A stretch of DNA of 64,000 bases from Marsupella aquatica (taxonomy: Eukaryota > Marchantiophyta), in contig OZ316896.1 in NCBI GenBank assembly GCA_973895155.1, forward strand, positions 15,624,001 through 15,688,000, in the 5' to 3' direction. Position 1 is the stretch's first letter, and every line of letters starts with the position of its first letter. This document shows, one piece after another, positions 9,544 through 23,300 of this stretch. The notes beneath the pieces were generated by a model, which was given only the letters and a program-made list of their open reading frames with translations, was not told the DNA's origin and did no database searches. The translations under genes and the position numbers were made by a program.

Positions 9544-12500
9544 ATGAGGGGACGAGGGGTTGCGCTCGTGGCCTCCGCGCTCCAACGATACTCGACTAAG
9601 GCATCGCCTAATCTCGCTACCACCACGATCACCTCTTCTTCTAGGTCTCTAGTATCATGTACTCCTCTTCCGTCGTCTTCATCACCACTTTTGGAGTTCA
9701 GCGGCACTAATTCGAGGTATGGCGGGGACGGACGAGATCGGGCACATGGAGCGCGGGATCGGAGAGTCGGGATGCTTGCGGCAGTGGGAGCATTCTCAAC
9801 TTCCTTCGCCTTTTCTTCCATGAGCGCTCCTGTCGCCAAAGAAAGGGTTGCCACAGATCGGTTACCTAAGGAGGTCGTGCTCTACCAGTATGAAGTCTGC
9901 CCTTTCTGCAACAAGGTGAAAGGTTGGTTTCGAGATCTCTTTCCGTTTGGGTTGCTTGCTGTTTTTGCTAATTGGCCTGTGACATGCACAGGACGTCTCA
10001 TGATCTTGCCAAGCTTGAGGGCATGTTAGGTTTTGCTACTCTCGATCTTGTTCTCGTTTGCTTGGAAAGATGTGTTTGTGTGCTGCCACATTGGAATCCC
10101 CATATCTGTCCCGCATTAGGGTTCTTGATGTGTTTGCTTACTTAAGAGGAATTTTGTGGAAAATGTATCGTGAAGTCCCGAATTCTAGCTGGAGCGGAAC
10201 TCTTCATGGCATCCGCATGTATCATACGCATTGGTTCAACATTTCGAAATGTTTCAATTTAGAGTGTGAAGTTGTTGTCGGCAAATTGTCGTTCTATATC
10301 GAAATGTCGCAAAAGACCTGGAAAGTTTGATCGCTTCTGGTCGAAGGGCGAAATTTCCTGCTGAATTACAATACGATGTAGCATTAATTCACTACTTTCT
10401 GATTTTTGGGTCATGTTGCAGAAGATGTAGATTGCCTCGTAGCTACTTTACGTAGAGATTCTCGTCACAAATTAGGGTTACTGGCTCGTTCTTACCTCCT
10501 GTCTCGAAATTGCTCCGTCTGATGTCACGTGTACCCATTGGATCATTCATAATTCTATGGCCACTTTGACCCAGTCATAACTCTTGAACCTGAAGTAATT
10601 AAAGTAGCATCTGCTTGAATGTCAACGTATATTTGTTTGGTTGTATTTCTTTCCAGGTGTTGACTTTGGTCTACTGCTTGGCAGCTTTTCTTGATTACTA
10701 CGACATCCCCTATCGAGTTATTGAGGTGAATCCAGTAGGAAAGAAAGAGCTAAACTGGTCGGATTACAAGAAAGTGCCAGTGCTCGTTGTGGATGGAGTA
10801 CAGCTGAACGACTCCACTGGCAAGTATTTTAACTCTGTCCCTTATAGTCATTGACACTTTCGAGGCTTTTTCTACCGCAGAAGGTTTTTAAAAAATCATG
10901 TTAATTTCATTTCATGATAGGGCTTTTATTTACCCGTTCAAAGTCATTCTTGGTTCCGACGTTATTCGTTAGAAACAAGCGGACATTTGAACAAATAAGC
11001 GGACAACTACTCTGCTTTATAACTGGTACCATACCATGTCTTGGCCCCATCCCACCCCATGGCATGGTGTCTGGAGCTACGTTCTACTTGCAGTGGCCTT
11101 CAAAGCTTGATGCTGCTCGTTGTTCAATTCACCCTTTTAGCCGAGTCTATTGAACTATCTTAAACCATCCTGGTCTACTCTGCAATATCTTCCCAACCTC
11201 ACGGCCAAATGCGACATAGTGACCATATTCTTGATATCCCAAGAAAGCTCTAGTCATGATTTTAACATCGGCCGTTGTGGATACACACGGATATGGAGCT
11301 CAATCCAACTTTGATTCTTTCTATGGTAGTCCCTGACCTATCGATTCCACTACTCAGCTTTTTCAAACTGCAAAGCAAATGTCACAACTTAACAAGATGA
11401 ACATTTTTCATCACATTAGTGGACTTGCAGCCGGAAGAACTTAGATATAAAAAATTTCTTGCAGTCTTTGACTACCTTGTGGAAATGTTTCAATGTTTCA
11501 AATGGCTGCGTATTTCTGTAATGTATATCCGTAACGTATAAGCTCTCTAATGTATAAGCTCTTTTTGTTTGTTACAATTGTCGCTCTCAGTTTTTATGCT
11601 CTAGGGTTGTATCGAGGGAAGCGTTAAAACTGATAGGGCCTTAAGATCCGTCCGGGTCTCGGGAAACTTGCTGAATCGGATAAGCTTTTGTCTTTCTTTC
11701 GTGAAAAAATCTTCAATTAGATTGTCAACGACAGGTAAGATAATATCTGTGGGTATAATCTTTGCTGGGTAGGCTGGAATACAGACTGATTTGAATGGTC
11801 TTGTTTCTACTTCTCCAGCTATTATGACTTCTCTGAGTAAGCAGCTGAAAAACTCTGACCTTTTGAAAGAGGAAGACAACAGCGAAGAAGACCAGTGGCG
11901 CAGGTTTGTGAAAAATGTCGATGTCTGACCGTGTTCTCTGAGTTCATTGCATGGGTCATATGTCCTTTAAGCATATAATCAGGAAGGCCTGTAGAACCAA
12001 ATGCATCTACTCTCTGGGGGCAGGTTTGTTGTCTTCTTATTTTTACCGTTGATATGCTTTACAGGTGGGTTGATGACCATTTGGTGCATTTATTATCCCC
12101 GAATATTTATCGATCTCCGAAAGAAGCTCTCGAAGCATTTGGATACATAGCTGAAAGTGGTACTGTCAATTGCCCTCTCAAGAAAGCACTTGTATTCTTT
12201 GACGCAGCCTATTAGTTTTACTTGTTGGGTTCCTGTATTTCTGACGCAGCTGCCTGCTTGACATACATAGCGTTTGTGAGAGCTTACGGCAAAAAACTAT
12301 CCAAATTTTCTGACAGGAAATTTCTCAACTACTGAGAGATTTACTGCGAAATATTTCGGAGCAGCAGCTATGTATTTCATAAGTAAGCGACTAAAGAAAC
12401 GTCACAACATTGTTGATGAACGTCAGTCTCTCTATGAGGCTGCAGAATCATGGGTCAAAGCTCTCAATGGTCGCAAATATATGGGTTAGTATTACTTCTG

Positions 12501-12910
12501 TTGCTCAACTTTGTTAATTTCAATATTATCCTAGCACTCGCTTGAGCAGATTCTTTCCATTAATAGGATGCCCTTAGATTTTTGGTTGACGGATCCTTCG
12601 ATCGAAGGGTGGACCATTTGTGAATTCTATAGACGTGTACAAGTTCGTCCCTTATTGAAGAAGGAAGATGATAACTGTCAGCGATTGTTGGTTTGTGGTC
12701 ACAGGCGGTGACAAGCCAAATTTAGCAGACTTGGCTGTCTTTGGAGTTCTCCGCCCTATACGCTACTTGCAGTCAGGAGAAGATATGGTGGCTAACACGA
12801 GCATTGGAGCCTGGTATGGCCACATGGAAGAGGCAGTTGGGTCATCATCCAGGCTCGCACCTAATTTCCAGACCACTGAACTGGGGAAACACGTAACTGT
12901 CGGAAGTTGA
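9544..12910 (+). CDS. PTGES2: Glutaredoxin-like prostaglandin E synthase 2 family protein, six exons
   Basis: Exons 9544-9922, 10685-10819, 11819-11903, 12065-12159, 12317-12484 and 12705-12910 join in phase to 355 codons plus TGA. The start is the first ATG of the frame. Residues 1 to about 105 are rich in Ser, Thr, Arg and Ala and look like an organelle transit peptide. A glutaredoxin-type domain begins at VLYQYEVCPFCNKVK; its CPFC motif (C119, C122) is the active-site dithiol of the family. Later blocks such as WVDDHLVHLLSPNIYRSP and KPNLADLAVFGVLRPIRY form the GST-C-like helical domain. In animals the family isomerises prostaglandin H2 and binds heme and glutathione; in plants its substrate is not settled. 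Intron 2 uses a GC donor (10820-10821); intron 3, 4, 5 and 1 use GT. Length and exon phases fit a working gene. Confidence 0.93.
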
Positions 12911-14500
12911 TTGGGATATTTGCCAGCACGCTTTTACATTCACTTGGGTACAGTTCCTCTTCAACCAGTTCTCCAATTTTGTTGCTGCCAGTGTAAAATC
13001 TACTCGACCTCAATTTGTACATCACAGTAAAACATGCCAAGTGTCATCTCAGGTATTTACTAGCAGCACATAGGCACATATAAAAGTTCCGGAACGTTCG
13101 GGGGCATGGCACCCAATTCTTACAGTCCAGCCTTTGAAGATTTTTTTAATATTGTTCCTGATCAAGCAGAGCCTGAGTTGATTAAACACCGATGTGACCA
13201 TGAAGGTTTCTTTGGTGTGGACCTAAGCTCATACCACCAAATAAGAACTCTGAACTGAAAGTGGCAGGACGTTGAAGTTCTGGTCATACAAGATCTCATC
13301 ACAGACAAAGCTGCCTCCTTCCTCGTAAATCCATTTATGTCCAACTTTCTGACCAGGCTATGAATTGCAATGTTTTAGAGGTCTTCATGATGGTAGGGCA
13401 GCACGCTGATGTGATGCCAACTTTATAACAGTAGGTTGTTACGGAAGATTTAGCAGTATCAAATTTTGGAGCCTCTTGTAAATACCGCACATGTCGATAC
13501 ATGACACAGGAGGTACGCGTTTTGCGCAGTGTCTAGCAAAAAGTCGTAATTGTGATTATAGGACTGGACAGGCGATGATATATTTACTCGTTGGGTCGAT
13601 CCGATCTTAAGAGGCATTTGCTACTTTTAAAAGATTACTGATAGTGGCAGCATTTACACGACTTCCCTGTGTAGCTAGTTAGCTCGAATCAAAAAATAAA
13701 TTGCCGTATTGAAGGTCAATAACGATTTTGGTCTCAACTTGTATGGGACAGTGATCTGTTTTTCTTTGTGATGTTATTGTGATGAGGTGCTCCTTTGTCT
13801 ATGACTAGGCTGACCTCGACTAGGCTGACCTGGACTTACTTGGTGGGAGTGGATGCCATCAAAGTGAGATGAGAATTCTGTACGAGATTAATTTGGGTGG
13901 TTAGTCTTTGAAGTGGACAGAGGATTTAAGGGTTAGTTCCTCTGCCTACTAGCCACCCCCAAATGAGACAGTTGAACGATATTTTTATCAATTTACTATA
14001 CAGAACATACTCAAAATAGGTTTTCTGTTTTCACTATCCATTTTTTTCCAGCTTGTGCCAATGTTCTCTCTTGATAACCTCTTCTAGAGAATTTTGGTAT
14101 AGTTGGGCATTCTTTAGAATTTTTTTAGCACTCTCCCAGCACCTATATTGGTCTGAGAGTGGGCAAAAACTGTTTTGAAAATGCTAAGCATTTATCTAAG
14201 TCTAGATTTATGATTGTAATCGCAGTTAGGGTAAACTTTAGTTGCGGACTTAGGTTAGTCAAAGTGCACATTGTAATCCAAATGGTGTTTGCTTGGATAA
14301 TGAGAACTGAGGTTCATTGTTATTGAACCCATTGACAGAAAAGAGAGATTTTGTATTGCGGACTGGACATGACCCACAACTTAGAGTTGAGTCAAGTTCT
14401 AGTGTGTTCATGTGGATGTAATTTTAGTTGAGATGAATCACGAATATCTTTCTGTTGATTATTTATGCATTGGATAATCTCAAATAATCCAATGAATATC
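12911..14500. other. Intergenic, nothing recognisable
   Basis: This holds the 3' flank of the PTGES2-like gene and AT-rich DNA. A 15-bp duplication with GACTAGGCTGACCT lies near 13806-13835. I see no coding frame with splice support. Confidence 0.5.
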
Positions 14501-14520
14501 ATTTTTGTTCAACAGAAAAG

Positions 14521-14745
14521 TTAAGCACAAGAATTAAGGCTAATTTTGCACTCAAGATCATCCATAATAAGTTTTTGTGTGTCCTTTTGCCCACTTTTTT
14601 TGAGTTTGGTGTTTGTGCACTTTGGAGCTCGTTTGCTTTTAATACATTGTACTTTTTTCGCCCCATTTTTGTAAGTAAACGGAAGTACATTCACACTTTT
14701 TGATAAAATAATTATGGTTCCACTAAAAAGGTAAGGGAATTGCAA
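14521..14745 (+). repeat. LINE-3'-end-like dispersed repeat, copy 1
   Basis: Shares GCCCACTTTTTTTGAGTTTGG, CTTTGGAGCTC and a TTGTACTTTTTT block with 33985-34195, and more weakly with 54240-54380. The T-rich, TTTTGGCCCC-type composition and the short size suggest 5'-truncated LINE ends. Minus-strand frames here (MYFRLLTKMGRKKYN) only reflect the repeat. Confidence 0.5.
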
Positions 14746-15084
14746 CATTGCCTATAGTCCCTTGGATTGATTCACTCACTAGATCTCACGATAGAATATT
14801 TGTAGAGCACACGTGAACCTTTTCTATCTACAACTACAATAAGTGATCCTGCCTTTGATCTCGCCTTTCTTTGTCCTTTGGTCCTGTTACGAAATCCAAA
14901 CTTGGCGGGAATCAAAACTGATCGATAGATATTCAAGAGTATTATCGTATCTGTTTGATTAGCGCTTGCCCTCTCTGGCAAGGTCTCCCATGCTCGTGCC
15001 TTCATTATGGACCCCCCTCGCGATATATGTATGTGGGCATCAATGCTTGCAATGCCTTGGCGGCCCTCATGATGCCTTGCCATC

Positions 15085-15265
15085 CCCTCGGTCCATGCCC
15101 TGCCTTGCCCTGACCCTCTGCCTTGCCGTCCCCTCGGTCCCAATGCGCTCGCCCCTGTCTCTCGCCCTCCCCTTGGTCCACGCCCTGCCTTGCCCTGCTG
15201 CCCTTGCCCTGAACCCTCTGCCTCGCCCTCCCCTCGGTCCCGATGTGCTCGCCCTTGCCTCTCGC
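15085..15265 (+). repeat. GC-rich minisatellite, about 86-bp period
   Basis: Two imperfect units begin at 15085 and 15171 with C(C)CTYGGTCCAYGCCC and share TGCCTTGCCCTG and CTCGCCC. Open frames on both strands here are products of the C-rich repeat, not genes. Confidence 0.7.
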
Positions 15266-16040
15266 CCCCCGGCCCGACTCCCTAAGGGCTGGCCCTCATT
15301 GCGTCGTGCCACGCACGGGCATATGGTTCGTCCTCTATGAAATGTATTTGTTGTTCATTCCACAATCCTTGGCACATGGTTTTGCCACATCAATAGTTAA
15401 GGCCACAAACACGAATGACAATGTTTACAAGAAAAAAATTGATTATTTGTGTTTGTTGTAATGTCAGCAATAAATGGTAATAGTACAAATTTAAGAAAAT
15501 TTGGCATGTAAATTACCCTGTTGTAAGCAATTTATTTACTTTATGAATGATATAAGAAATCATTTCTTCATATTTGATTGATTTACTTTAAAAGAACAAG
15601 AATGACAAACTCTAGCTAGATCCACATTGGCTAATAAAGAGTACAGTGCACTTTTGTCCCAAGAAAAGTTATATGTCATCAGAAAATGAGATCAAATAGT
15701 GATAATTAATGAATACTATAAGCACTTTCAATTGACAGTACTTCTAATTAGTTTGTTTTTGTTTATGCTATTGGGTATCTTGGCATCCTAAGATGCATCA
15801 CAAGAGCTTTCTGGTCATATTTTTGTTGTATCAACCTAGTTTGGTGATTTTTCTTCCATTGCTTCGTAGCTTGGGGATCTAATTAGTACATAAATCTGAT
15901 CTTCCTAACAAGTAGGAAAGCATAGATAGTAGGGGGGGCCCACTTAGTCTTGTGGTTTGACTCTATTGACCCCCTTTAGTAAAGTGGGGAACATAGTTAA
16001 GCCTTGCAATAAAACTGCTCCCACTTCCCCAAACAAGAGT
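15266..16040. other. Intergenic, nothing recognisable
   Basis: AT-rich DNA. A short block near 15970-16010 (TTTAGTAAAGTGGGGA, GCCTTGCAATA) resembles 38895-38945, so it is probably an old dispersed repeat. Confidence 0.4.
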
Positions 16041-17345
16041 TACAAACTGTGCATGTTCTTCCAAAATGACCAAAAATCATGTTAACGCCACCAGATTGCC
16101 CCGAATAAAATTAAAGGTCTCCATGCCTGAGAGGAGGGGGAGGGGCAAGGGCCCTCCTACTTTTGTACGCTTTAATACTTGTTAACAGACTAGTTTCAGA
16201 AGAAATGGTTTGAAGAAATTTCAGAAATACCCTTCACAGAAATAATACTTGTTATTTTTCTTCAAAGGAATGCTTCCTGGCTCTTAGATAATGTCATCCC
16301 AAAAGCCATAAATTCATCGATATCTCTTCTCTCTGCGATGAAGATTTCACTCATTCGATGTGAGGAGACAACATTTCTCTCACTGGATGACAGACCCACC
16401 AATCAAGCACACGCCGTGCCAGATCAATCGCCTCAGTCTGCAGTAAAGAAAGGAGATAGTGAGTCGACGGTGATCGATCGAGAGAATGATGCACTTGCAA
16501 GCATCCATTGAAGGACCGGACTTGTCATCATGGTTAAATTCCTGAGTCTTGCGACATTGAGAGCTGCTGCATTTGCGTGTTTCATCACATTCATCTGTCT
16601 CAACGAACTTGTCATGGTCAATCTCTGCCCTCGCCTCGACAGTCATCAACTCAGCACCCACCATACCGTCAATAAGCATGGATATTGACAGCTCTTTCTC
16701 CTTCGAGGGACTAGAGAGGGATTGACATCGGTCCGGGTGTACAATAATAATAATGCTGTAGGCTTAGCGAACCAAGGAAAGCTCTGCGAAGGATCAGGGA
16801 GGGCATTGATCGACTGACCTTTCACTGCTGCTACAGTAGCTGTCTTCCGAGACTGTAGAAATTGTAGACTAGTCAATGTATTGCACCCGAGCGACAAGTT
16901 GACGGGGGACCACCAAGCACGACGCTGTCTCCGTGAGCACTGGCGCAGAGACAAACTTGAGGGTTCTACCGTCGTTTCTGATTATTCTTCGTCTGCGTTG
17001 GAACGCTGCCCCTACTTTGAGAACAAAACATTCACGGCTCGGAGTTTGAGAAGTGAAAACAAATTGATTCGGATTCGGAGTTTTGGAGTTAGAACCGGGG
17101 TGCGGGTCGATTCGGATACAGTATAAGGTGCCGAATTACTAGTCAACTGTGATTGACGACTTGGAAGTCCTCGCGCGCGCATGAATGTCCTAGCTTTCGA
17201 CGTGCTTGGATCTGATCTAGTGAGGATGCCCGCGTCAGTCGTATGGGGTACGACGAATGTGGCTTTTCCTGACAAGAATCGGATTTTAGATAGATTTGCG
17301 GTCGTGGTACTGGAAGAGCGAGGCTGTCGTTATGTCAAACTGGAT
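16041..17345 (+). repeat. Segmental duplication, copy A: PIGO 5' flank
   Basis: This 1.3-kb stretch matches 44671-46020 in the same orientation. Shared landmarks include GCCACCAGATTGCCCCG, GGATGACAGACCCACC, GCCGTGCCAGATCAATCG, GAACTTGTCATGGTCAAT and ATGAATGTCCTAGCTTTCG. Similarity includes the first codons of PIGO (to about 17345) and then stops. Copy A has extra DNA at about 16150-16255. It should hold the PIGO promoter and 5' UTR. No separate gene is supported within it. Confidence 0.85.
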
Positions 17346-20300
17346 GGCAAGTTCCTTGGCTTGTCGCTCCCTCAGCCTGTTCGTGTTCTTGTTGACCCTG
17401 GATGGAACGGCGATCTTCTTCTTTACGCGTGGGTTTCTCCTGACCAGGACCGAGCTCTCCGAGTTCAGTAATTGCTCTGATATAGCTCAGTGCCCATCCT
17501 CCTGTTTTGAACGCCGTCTTCACTATCTGAATCCCAAGCACCTGGTAAAGAAGGTCCCGAATGCTGAAAGTATCCTTGAAGCTTCAAACCCGGAGAGCAG
17601 GTTGGACGATGGAGAGCTTGAAGAAAGAATTGATGAGGACAATGATCGGAAATGCTGGACGAGGCCGGCGATCAAGAAAGCTGTTATTCTCATTATCGAT
17701 GCTCTGAGGTTTGCGGTCGTCACTTTTTTGATTGTGTCAGTTGTTTAGAGACTTTCCCTTGCATTGGATTGAAACAAGTGCTATCAGCATAAAACATCAT
17801 AGATTGCACTTTTAGGCAGGTGGCTGCTTTAACTAGGTTAACGAGATGCCAGTTCGATTTCCATTTCATTGGTTCACTTTAATCCTTAGTTTGCTTTCTA
17901 TCCTGGGTGTAGGGGTTTGATATTTGCATCGAAATCGCTCAAACAATGGGCAAGTTTATGAAGAGATTCAAATGATTAATTTAATGTCGTCACTGCCTCG
18001 ACTGCAGCCTGATAGCATGTAATTAATGGCAGGTTTGACTTTGTTGCACATAGCCGGAACTTTCCAGGAGGTGAGTAATTATCAAAGATACCGAAAATTG
18101 CTTAGATTCTGAGCAGCTAGTTTGTGATCAATACACGAACTCTCGCTTGGGAGGCAACGCAGCCATTTTAGAAGGGGAACAGCAGCTACAAGAGAAGTGA
18201 AGAATGTGGAAGAAAATAATAGCATGATTTATCCAGATGCCGTATGATTGATTGCTTCAGGTCGTTCCCGCAGCCACCAAAGGCACCCGCAGCCACCAAA
18301 GGCACATTACTTCATGAATATCTACGACTGAATGCTCTGTAGTAGCTGACCTCTGTATGCTGTAGAGTAGCTCCTATAAATATGCGTTTTCATGCTGGGG
18401 TGTAACAGCAGGTGAGACTGAAGCCCTTAATCATTCCTCGGAACACGGCCATCATGCATTCGAACCTTGATGCGACCTGTATCCATTTTGAGACCGAAAA
18501 GAACTCTGCCGGCTCATATTCAAATGCTTTATCAAGATTTAGTCACTGCAAGAGGTCTTGCTTAGCTGACAGTTTTGACTGTGAATTTTAGAGCGAAAGC
18601 CATGGATGAACAGACTGCATGTCTTACAGCATAATGTGGAAGAGCAAAACAGGACTGCCCGGATATTTAAATTCATTGCAGATCCGCCAACCACCACACT
18701 TCAGAGACTGAAGGTGAGATAAAGTGTGTTGCTATTTTCTCTTCGTTGTTCTAGTTAGTCTTTTGTGCCTATGAGTAATCCATAAAAGCTTCTACAATCG
18801 GTGTAAATGCTTTGTCATTTTATCGTCCAGACTGAGTCCCTTCAGACTAGAGCACTCTAGATAGTTTGTTGGACAGGAAACACAGGCACCCAAACACTGA
18901 GGTAATGTAAACTTACTGGATTTTGCGATTGGGGAGTACAGGGTCTGACAACTGGTGGTCTACCTACCTTCATTGACATTGGCCACAGTTTTGGAGCGCC
19001 AGCTATTGTCGAAGACAACCTAATTTTGCAGGTGACACTCGAAAATATCGTTAGCTCCCTCATGCCTCCATTTCACCACTGCAAGAGCAGTTTGTCAGAG
19101 CTCGTGATGACGAACTTTAATTGGGCAAACAGTAGTATATGTTAATAATTATCTAACCCTTGCATCCCATTAGACCTGTTTGATTCATCCACACTCCTAC
19201 AAATTCCATAAAAATCAAGCTTCAGATAAGTCTCAAATTGTGGGATCTATATTTGCTTAATATTGTTTGTGCAGTTAGCCAGAACAGGGAAGAAAGTCAT
19301 TATGATGGGTGACGACACTTGGATGCAACTGTTCCCCACCCAATTTGTGGAGGCATATCCTTTCCCGTCATTCAACGTCAAAGACCTCCACACGGTATGC
19401 GCTCATCAGAATTCTTATACTTCAAAATCTTCACAGGACACTTCAGCGTTGAGATATCATCGGTTTTTGTCGAAAACATCCACTCGCGGTAGATAGAACG
19501 ATTAATATAAAACCTAGGATTTTCAGCTTACAGTCTTACCGATTCTAATGCCTGTCAGAACATCGCTTTTATTTTAAAAACCTCTACACTATCAACTGTA
19601 CTGTGTCTTCTGTTAATGTTATATGACCGAGAGAGTGGGTGTTCTTTGAGAATCTTACCGGCTGTTCTCGTTGAAAAACATGTCCTCAATTGTACCTTAA
19701 GTTAATTCATATTCTTGTTCTCAGGGATGACAATCAAAGCAGTGGGTGTCTTCACATTCGCGTGTGACAAACGTGGAATCTCTGATTTGGCAGGTCGACG
19801 ATGGTGTAATACGAGAACTTTTTCCTGCGCTACATCGAAACGATTGGGATGTGCTCATTGCACACTTTCTCGGCGTGGTACTTTCCTTGTTTACCAGGCA
19901 TGATGTTCAACTAGCCTTGTTTCTTTCCTCGTAGCACATCTCGTTTCGGACACTTGCCTGTACTGGGTTGACGGTCACTCATTTCTGGTGGCCTATACGT
20001 TTCCTTGAGCTAATCATTCAACGATAAGGTTAGAGACTCAGAATGCATGTCTTGGCGTTTCTGTTCATAGTCAACCTGCATCAACCACGAAGAACGGTTG
20101 AAACCTGAAAACATATATTATTCATCTCTTGGCAATCCTGCGCGCGGAAACACTGCTGAGAAGTAACACTGTCACATCTATCTGAAAGACTGCACTTTTA
20201 AACAGACTCTTATTTTCCGAGTCTGCTCCATGCTGTGAATTTTTGTGTAAATTACAGGACCATGTAGGTCATATCTTTGGCGTCGAGTCTCCTTTGATGC

Positions 20301-23300
20301 CCGAAAAGCTGGATCAGTACAACAAAGTCATCGAGGTAAATGTTATGCTTGATTTTTGCTTTATGCATGCGTGTGGTATCAAAGCAAGGATTCTTGCGCA
20401 TGTTTATTCCGTCGTGATCAACCTTTGTCATTACTTCCGGCTTTAGTCTGTCATGCTCTATAAAGAGGCTTTTGGATGAGTTACTGGTGTTCATTGAACC
20501 GGAGATGTAGTCAATTAGCACGTGCACCTCACGGATGCAGGATGTAGTGGAAATATTGCGAAATATGTCAAAACCTGGTGGTGTATTTGAAGATGCATTA
20601 TTAATTGTGATGGGAGATCACGGGCAAACTTTGAACGGAGATCATGGTGGAGGCACTCCTGAAGAGGTCCGTTCCTTCCTGAAGTCATTTTTCTGACTTC
20701 TTTTGTCCAATTGATAGATTTTGAGATTATATTAATGTTCTATTCATGAGCCAAAGATGCTGAGCTACGGAAGTGGCAATAAAATCTGGTTATTCTACAT
20801 ACACTCTAATATTTTTACCCTAATATTTTGTGTTGGTCGTACTTATTCAACTGGAGTCAGTTTTATTAGGAAATTCAAAATTCAAATTCTCGTCCACCTT
20901 TGTTTATGGGAGTGCTCTGCACAAGCAGGCAATTACTCACAGCTGTCCCAAATATCTGGCTGACTAATAGTGATCTATCCTTTTGTCGCCACGGTATTTC
21001 TTAGCGTTGCTCGGTTACAGGTGTGCCGAAACAGAAAACGTTGACGGTTATGCGAAAAGGAATTCATAGAATTGGCCCAAAGCTGTAAATCTTTTGGTTG
21101 GCTATACGGATGAAAACACGAAGTAGATTCTTACTAAACATCTGGGCTGTAGTATTCACGGAGCAGGTTTGATTGTACAGGTGGAGACTGCTCTTTTTGC
21201 TATGAGTACTCATGACTTGCGAAGCTCACTTCTTCCCAATACGTTCCCTTCTTCATGTGACTTGGTAATTACCAAATCAATGAAGTTCAGTATGCAGCAT
21301 ACTTCCTCTTTGTGCTTACGGTTGAATGACGTTGCTTAATAATCATGTTAAAAGTAGAACTCATGGAACATTCTCCTTTGTTAGCAACGCTGCTCGGAAG
21401 TTTGAGGGTTGCTAAGTTTTTGTTTTCATGCAAATAGTAAGAGCTTTGTTGTCGGTAAGGCAGAATATGACCTTCCTCTGTTTGCCAAATTCGAACGATC
21501 TTTTGTCACAACGATTACAATCTCTCTCCCAAGTAGTGTGAAATTGAACATGTTCCTTTTTGTTCCAGGAAGATCCAGTCAATGGTTGCATCAGCACGTT
21601 CTCTCAGGTTAGTTAAATTCTGTGTAACTCAACAAATAATTAGAGAGGACTGAAACACTACTTTAATGTCAGCTCCTTTTGGAATATTGGTCAAAGCTGA
21701 TTGTGGATGCTTGTTTCTGCAGTTGGATTTTTCAGTGACATTAGCAGCCCTTCTTGGTGTGCCTTTTCCGTTCGGAAGGTACAAAACTGCCTCTAAAATG
21801 CCTCCTGTGTACACAGCTGTCTATTCAAACGTAGGTGCTGCCACTTCGGAAGGGTCTGTGTCCCGTCTGGAAAGCTTTGACTTTTTATGTATCTAAGTCG
21901 TAGCATCTTTCGAATCCCTTATATTTAGTTTCCACAAGTTTGTCAACTGATTTTGAATACCTCAAGACTATTCTTGCAAGTACAGCACAATGTCAACACT
22001 GCCTTGTATTCTTGTGTAGTGTCGGACATGTGAACGCTGACCTCTATTCCCTAGTTTCTGGGAAGGGAGCCTCAATCGATCAAAGCTCTAATAAGAAGGA
22101 AGTGCTTTTGGCATCTCTTGAGTGGATGGATCGATACCAGGAAGTTCTTTGTGTGAACAGCTGGCAGGTGAGACCCTACCGTCAGTTCTCCGCCCATAAA
22201 TAGTGAGCACTCATTATTTTTGTCCATGCACATAGTTTATCGCATTAAATAATGCTCTTTTTTGTGATTACTGTAAGGAATCTCATTTGCAATGCATGTC
22301 TTATGGATTGTCTTCATCTTGAGTTCCGGTCATACGGGCGTCGTAGATTCTGCATACGATGGCAAAGTAAAATATGTGCATGTCGCGCGCAGGTGAGACG
22401 ATATTTTGAAGTCTATTCAAAATCTGCAATAACAGGGTTCCCGCCTCAGGATCTGGTACGCTTGGAGGATCTGTATACCAAGGCTCAAATTGTACCAGAT
22501 GAGATTACAGGTGTAGAGAACAGCTGGACGTCTGCAAAGGATGCCCAAGCGAGGGAGGATGTAATTTTAGGGGCCATTTTAGCTGTGAGAGAGCGGATTG
22601 ATGCCTATGGCCAATATCTGTCAGCTGCAGCCTCTCTGGCCCGCTCACAGTGGACTCAGTTTGGGATTGAGTGGATGGTTGTGGGTTTCATACTCCTAAT
22701 AGCTGGTTTAGTCAGTCGTGGGTTGGCCTTATACAACCTGTATCATAATAGCTCAACGGGTTTTGAGAATCTATTACCCTCAAGGGTGATGCTCTTGGGT
22801 AGCCTATCCTGTGCGGGACTGACCGCTACCACAGTTATTCTCCAACCAATGCTTCAGAAAATATCCATTAACCTGACTTTTAGTCACGCAATGGAGTCTC
22901 TTGGAGTAGTGTTTCTCATTGTCATCGTTGCAGCATTTTGGCGCGCTTATTACTGTACACCTTCTCAAGGCATGTTGTTTAAGGAAATCATCAATAAGTC
23001 AGATGATGTCCAAAAAGTCCACCGAAAGAAAGGACGGGGCAGTGCTGGTGCACTCCATCTAATGGACCTCAGAACAGTGGCGACTTCTCTGTTGGTGGCG
23101 CTTCATTTATTCAGCCTTTTCTCAAATAGCTACATTGGCACGTTCTTCTTACCTTATCATTTCATGTCCACTTGTCATTCTGCTGTGACATGAATTATTT
23201 TGATTGTTTTATATATATTTCTGTCTGAGATAGCAAGTTGGGTGGTCTTTAAAGACGATCAGCCAGGGATTTATTCTGATAAGCAAGCTCTATTTTACAG

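Noticed and set aside
15067-15340. Pro/Arg/Gly-rich proteins on both strands
   Set aside because: They arise from a GC-rich minisatellite; composition follows the repeat and no homologous domain is seen.
17181-17471. A 96-codon plus-strand frame across the PIGO start
   Set aside because: It is in a different frame from the conserved PIGO exon 1 and lies partly in duplicated 5' flank; it is a shadow.
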